Below are positions 36,539-41,440 of a stretch of DNA of 41,440 bases, piece after piece; position 1 is the first letter of the stretch, and the number at the start of each line of letters is the position of its first letter. Source of the DNA: a virus; the IMG/VR virus record IMGVR_UViG_3300025407_000008, positions 1 through 41,440 of that record; one strand, 5' to 3'. The notes below the pieces were generated by a model. The model did not search any database. It was not told the origin of the DNA and worked only from the letters and a program-made list of their open reading frames with translations. The translations under genes and the position numbers were made by a program.

Positions 36539-37782
36539 TGGCAAGTGATGTTCAAGTACAGCGTATGATTGATCTTGGCGTACCAGAAGCCAAGGCAGCA
36601 TCTGCTGCGGTAGCAGCGTCAAATTCTGGCGGTGGAGAAGCATTTAATAAAATTGTTACACAATATGGTGGAACAGTTACTTCTTCTCCAGCAAATCCAA
36701 CAGCTGGAACAGTTATTGGTCAAACTTCTACACCAAATGGTGATGGAACATATACTGTTACTACCACATATGCAGATGGCAATGGTGGTACATATACGCA
36801 AACAAGTATTGCTGGTACACCTATAACCGCAACTGGGCCAACAGGACCTTCATCTGCTTCTGCACAACAAGAAATTGCAAATAAAAACGCATTACAACTA
36901 ATGCAATCAACTCTTGCTGGCTATGGTATTGACCCAACGGGTGCAATTAGTAACGCAATTCTTGGTCTTACTCAAAGTAACTATGATGCTCAAACTATTA
37001 CAGCATTGGCTCAAGATCCAAACGCTTCTAAATCAACAGACCCAAATGTAGTGGCTTTGGCTAATGCTTGGCAAACACGTTTTTCTGGTAACACACTTCG
37101 TGAAAAGGCTGGACTAACACCATTGGATCCAGCATCATATATTGCCACAGAAAATTCATACAAGGCTGTTATGCAACAAGCTGGACTACCAGCCGCAGCA
37201 ACAGACAATGCTTTGCTTGGTCAATTGATTGGCAAGGATGTATCTCCAGCAGAAACACAAATGCGTGTAAATGCTGCTATGTCTGCCCTACAATCTGAAG
37301 ACCCACAAGTCATTGCTCAATTGCAAAGTCAATATGGATTAACTCAAGGCGCACTTGCCCTTCATCTACTTAGCCCAGACATTGCTGCAAATGTTATTCA
37401 ACAGCAAGTTACTGCGGCTCAAATCGGTGCTGAAGCAGCACGTCAAGGAACTAACATTCAATACGGCGGAACTGGTCCATTGAGTGCTATGGGATTGGCA
37501 GCACAAGGTGTAACACAAGCACAAGCCGCACAAGGCTTTGGAACAATTGCTCAGCAGTTGCCAGCCACACAAACATTGGCTGCTCGTTACAACCCTTACG
37601 TGGCTCCAGAACAAGTTGGTCAAGCACTTGAAGCATCTACCTTTGGCACACAAGGTGCCGCTGAAGCCGCAGCAGCATTGAAGCGTTTACAGACACAAGA
37701 AGTATCCACCTTCAGTGGATCTTCCGGTGCTTCAACTCAAGCACAGAGCCTAGGAATAGCTAACGCTCAAGGCGTTTCATAA
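36538..37782 (+). CDS. Hypothetical virion protein, Ala/Gln-rich
   Basis: A 414-residue protein. The N-terminal 35 residues look like a small helical (UBA-like) unit, VQRMIDLGVPEAKAASAAVA. A Thr/Gly-rich beta stretch follows (GTVIGQTSTPNGDGTYTVTT), then a long Ala/Gln-rich helical part to the end. It is the last gene of the coupled block after portal and is followed by a 125-base gap. Likely another internal or ejection protein. Confidence 0.55.
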   Translation: MASDVQVQRMIDLGVPEAKAASAAVAASNSGGGEAFNKIVTQYGGTVTSSPANPTAGTVIGQTSTPNGDGTYTVTTTYADGNGGTYTQTSIAGTPITATGPTGPSSASAQQEIANKNALQLMQSTLAGYGIDPTGAISNAILGLTQSNYDAQTITALAQDPNASKSTDPNVVALANAWQTRFSGNTLREKAGLTPLDPASYIATENSYKAVMQQAGLPAAATDNALLGQLIGKDVSPAETQMRVNAAMSALQSEDPQVIAQLQSQYGLTQGALALHLLSPDIAANVIQQQVTAAQIGAEAARQGTNIQYGGTGPLSAMGLAAQGVTQAQAAQGFGTIAQQLPATQTLAARYNPYVAPEQVGQALEASTFGTQGAAEAAAALKRLQTQEVSTFSGSSGASTQAQSLGIANAQGVS

Positions 37783-37907
37783 CAATAAAATCCGTCACTA
37801 CTCACCAGCATAGATGACGCGTATTTAGACTGGTAGTGGGAGCCAACACTTCTTCCCCTGGAAGTGCTTGCGGCCTGCGTCTCAATCAACACGAAAGGGA
37901 GTGCCAC
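37783..37907 (+). promoter_or_regulatory. Gap before scaffold, hairpin and possible promoter
   Basis: CAACACTTC (37844-37852) faces GAAGTGCTTG (37861-37870), nine pairs with one bulge. It has no T run. GAAAGGGAG then sits 7 bases before the scaffold ATG. The position, before the two most abundant late products, suggests separate control, but no clear -10/-35 pair is seen. Confidence 0.4.
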
Positions 37908-38393
37908 ATGGCAAACCAATATGATGAAGACGATGACTTTGATGTCACCGAAGAAGTACAAGATGCTAATGGTCCTGCGAATCTTCGCAAGGCATTGAAG
38001 CGCGCTGAGAAGGAAAAGAAAGAACTGTCCGAGCAATTGGCACAGATTCAATCTGATCTTCGCTCACGCTCAGTCAAAGACGTATTGGCAACGAAAGGCG
38101 TACCTGACAAGGTAGCCAAGTTTATACCTGGCGACGTTAGTACGCCAGAGCAGATTGACGCATGGCTTACTGAAAATGCCGATGTATTCGGTTTTCAGAA
38201 GGCTGATGCAGAGTCTGCTCCTATCAGCGAAGAAGAGCAAGCAAACCGCGCCTCATATCAGAGGATCAATGCGGCTACTCAAAATGCTACAACTCCGTCT
38301 CGTGATGTTGACTTAATGTCACAAATCTCAGGCGCAAAATCAATAGATGAGTTGAATCAACTTATGGGACAGCCTACTCAACGACGCAGATAG
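37908..38393 (+). CDS. Capsid scaffolding protein
   Basis: A 161-residue protein. The first 25 residues are very acidic (YDEDDDFDVTEEVQD), followed by a coiled coil (LRKALKRAEKEKKELSEQLA) and a helical C-terminus with SVKDVLATKGVPDKVAKFIP. This composition and place directly before the major capsid gene are those of phage scaffolds, which guide prohead assembly and then leave. The start is ATG 37908 with AAAGGGAG upstream; the open frame further upstream lacks a ribosome site. Confidence 0.75.
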   Translation: MANQYDEDDDFDVTEEVQDANGPANLRKALKRAEKEKKELSEQLAQIQSDLRSRSVKDVLATKGVPDKVAKFIPGDVSTPEQIDAWLTENADVFGFQKADAESAPISEEEQANRASYQRINAATQNATTPSRDVDLMSQISGAKSIDELNQLMGQPTQRRR

Positions 38394-38438
38394 AACATTT
38401 TCTATCCATCGCACAAACCTTAAGAAAGAAGGTGACAC

Positions 38439-39476
38439 ATGAGCAACGCATATACAGATACATCATCTGGTTCCCTTGGTACTTCTCTAGTACAAACAGC
38501 CTATGATCGTTATGTTGAATTCGCTCTCCGTGCTGTACCTCTTATCCGCGACGTAGCGGACAAGCGTCCAGTACAACAAGCAATGCCTGGGTCTTCTGTA
38601 GTCTTCCAAATTTACACAGACCTATCAGCAGTTACCTCACCACTTTCAGAAGACGTTGATCCAGATGCAGTAGCCCTAGGCAACACTACACCTGTCACCG
38701 TTTCACTGAATGAATACGGTAACGCTTCACTTGCTACACGTAAGTTGGAGTTATTCTCACTCTCAGACGTTGATCCAGCAATCGCTGACATCATCGCCTT
38801 CAACATGGCTGACTCACTTGACACAACAGTTCTCAACACTCTCGTTGGTGGACCAAATGCAATTGCAGAAGTCAACGGTTCTCTTGTTTCTACCTATGCA
38901 GGTACATACACAAACGGAACAACAAACAAGTCAATTCTTGGAACTGACGTAATCAAGTCACGCGACATCCGTACAGCAGTAGCAAAGCTACGCGCTAACA
39001 AGGCTGTTCCTCGTCAAGGAGAATACTACTGGACTGGTATCCACCCAGAAGTTTCATTTGACCTTCGCTCAGAAACTGGTTCTGGCGGATGGCGTGATGA
39101 CCATAAGTTCTCTGAGACTGGTGCTTCAGAATTCTGGCCAGGAACAATCGGAACCTACGAAGGATCAATGTTCGTAGAGTCTCCACGTTTGTTCTCTGCT
39201 ACAGATGGAACAGGTGCTGGATCATCTTCAGGTACTTTTGGTACATCTTCATATGTTAACGCTACAGGTGGCGTACGTGTATTCCGTACACTCGTTGCTG
39301 GTAAGCAAGCACTTGCAGAAGCAGTTGCCGAAGAGCCACACGTTATCTTCGGACCAATTGTTGATAAGTTGATGCGTTTCCGTCCAATCGGTTGGTACGG
39401 TGTACTCGGCTGGAGCCGTTACCGTGACGCTGCATTGGTTCGTATTGAATCAACATCTTCAATCCACAACTCATAA
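38439..39476 (+). CDS. Major capsid protein, N4-gp56 type
   Basis: A 345-residue protein with the landmarks of N4-gp56-family capsid proteins of actinophages: TAYDRYVEFALRAVPLIRDV, ADKRPVQQAMPGSSVVFQIY, SLNEYGNASLATRKLELFSL, VRTAVAKLRANKAVP-like text near 180, and VDKLMRFRPIGWYGVLGWSR near the end. It forms the icosahedral shell in an HK97-like fold. Its codon use is the most biased in the window (ttc, cgt, tct and aca preferred), as expected for the most abundant product. A stem-loop follows the stop. Confidence 0.9.
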   Translation: MSNAYTDTSSGSLGTSLVQTAYDRYVEFALRAVPLIRDVADKRPVQQAMPGSSVVFQIYTDLSAVTSPLSEDVDPDAVALGNTTPVTVSLNEYGNASLATRKLELFSLSDVDPAIADIIAFNMADSLDTTVLNTLVGGPNAIAEVNGSLVSTYAGTYTNGTTNKSILGTDVIKSRDIRTAVAKLRANKAVPRQGEYYWTGIHPEVSFDLRSETGSGGWRDDHKFSETGASEFWPGTIGTYEGSMFVESPRLFSATDGTGAGSSSGTFGTSSYVNATGGVRVFRTLVAGKQALAEAVAEEPHVIFGPIVDKLMRFRPIGWYGVLGWSRYRDAALVRIESTSSIHNS

Positions 39477-39485
39477 TTTGAGTTA

Positions 39486-39526
39486 GTTGTTGTCCTAGCC
39501 CTCGCACGTGGGGGCTAGGCGGCAAC
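39486..39526 (+). other. Stem-loop after the major capsid gene
   Basis: CCTAGCCC (39494-39501) pairs with GGGCTAGG (39512-39519), and GTTG (39486-39489) with CAAC (39523-39526) extends the stem. No T run follows and the next gene starts 17 bases later. It probably protects the 3' end of capsid mRNA or reduces read-through. Confidence 0.6.
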
Positions 39527-39542
39527 GCCATGAAAGGTAGCA

Positions 39543-39803
39543 ATGACATACATATTCAAACCGCCAACGGTTGAAGAAGGCCCAGCGGGTTTTTCCCGTT
39601 TGTTTTGGCGCTATCGCATTGCTCGTGCAAATACAATTTTAGTTTATGGAACAGCAATTCTCTCAGAGCGTACACCAGGTGTAGATGAGACTCAGAATGC
39701 AGATTACTGCTACTTGGGTGGACATGAATATGTCATTAGCCCAGTTGAATATAATATTTTAGTTAACGGCGGTTATGGTCCTTACATAACCACAACGGCG
39801 TAG
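39543..39803 (+). CDS. Small virion-associated hypothetical protein
   Basis: An 86-residue protein (FSRLFWRYRIARANTILVYG, then YCYLGGHEYVISPVEYNILV), mostly beta and aromatic-rich. AAAGG lies before the ATG. It follows the capsid gene directly, the usual place of head-completion or decoration proteins in this type of phage. No named family recognised. Confidence 0.6.
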   Translation: MTYIFKPPTVEEGPAGFSRLFWRYRIARANTILVYGTAILSERTPGVDETQNADYCYLGGHEYVISPVEYNILVNGGYGPYITTTA

Positions 39804-39811
39804 GGGGATAA

Positions 39812-40158
39812 GTGAATACAGGTAGATACAACATAGCCGTAACCAATGGCACAACCTTTACCCTTGCACCAATTTGGAAGATCAATAATCTTCCTGTAGA
39901 CCTTACAGGCTACAGCGCGGATATGCAGGTACGCGACATAAGCAATAACCTCATCGTAGAATTATCTACAGCCAATGGCAAGGCAGTTATTAGTGCCGGT
40001 CTTGGTCAAGTCACACTAACCCTTACTGCCACTCAAACTAGCGCAGCTAACCTTCCAGTAGGCAATTACAATTATGCTTTGAATCTTACCGATTCAGCAG
40101 GCAACGTTTACCAAATCTTGCAAGGCGCGTTTATCGTTAGTGCAAGCGTGGTGCAGTA

Positions 40159-40159
<1 letters not shown>
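39812..40159 (+). CDS. Ig-like fibre-attachment protein (BppU N-terminus-like)
   Basis: A 115-residue protein with a GTG start and AGGGGG 6 bases upstream. [20 protein letters not shown], then [40 protein letters not shown] and AFIVSASV follow the strand pattern of the Ig-like N-domain of baseplate and fibre proteins such as BppU. It probably anchors the collagen-like fibre, whose ATG overlaps its stop by one base. Confidence 0.7.

Positions 40160-41440
<1,281 letters not shown>

Overview
The window is one complete, circularly assembled genome of a tailed bacteriophage. Bases 1-127 are repeated exactly at 41314-41440, so the unit genome is 41,313 bp. The reading frame of a collagen-like fibre gene runs through this junction without a shift (40159 to 41313, then 1 to 537). 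The host is most likely an actinobacterium. The phage carries a WhiB-like regulator, has at least one probable leaderless promoter (a TANNNT box 6 bases before an ATG) and a perfect TGTGA-N6-TCACA site of the Crp/GlxR type, and its Cas4-like nuclease, N4-gp56-type capsid protein and proteasome-like protein match actinophage families. By eye the G+C content is below 50 percent, which would suit low-GC freshwater Actinobacteria; that host assignment is inference. I found no tape measure, tail tube or tail chaperone pair, so a short-tailed (podovirus-like) virion is the best guess. I found no integrase, repressor, DNA polymerase, tRNA or CRISPR array.

Layout. (1) A late unit on the + strand starts near 24.75 kb and runs through terminase, portal, small linker proteins, a 1549-residue and several smaller probable internal or ejection proteins, scaffold, major capsid protein and the collagen-like fibre. 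Across the circle junction it continues through a glycosyltransferase, small lysine-rich proteins, a head-tail connector, a run of fibre or receptor-binding paralogues (terminator at 7261), a 740-residue tail protein and the lysis cassette (terminator at 12012). (2) A replication unit on the + strand (12199-20530) encodes a Cas4-like nuclease in two pieces, an SF4 helicase, a PD-(D/E)XK nuclease, a two-gene primase, a two-piece cytosine methyltransferase, a proteasome-like Ntn hydrolase, a DUF1599 protein, a phosphoesterase, a sigma-like factor and zinc ribbons. (3) A unit on the - strand (24090 to 20614) holds about ten very small, mostly overlapping genes, then WhiB, an exported transglycosylase and a glycosyltransferase. 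Units 2 and 3 converge on a bidirectional terminator at 20558.

The 870 bases between units 3 and 1 (24091-24960) carry no convincing gene but are dense in signals. They hold a strand-composition flip with a long imperfect inverted repeat, a Crp-type operator with a phased partial copy, and a leader before terminase that can fold in mutually exclusive ways. The most unusual gene-level features are the split nuclease whose Fe-S cysteines lie on two polypeptides, the split methyltransferase with a probable second gene overprinted in its +1 frame, and an exported transglycosylase that seems to lack any standard start codon.
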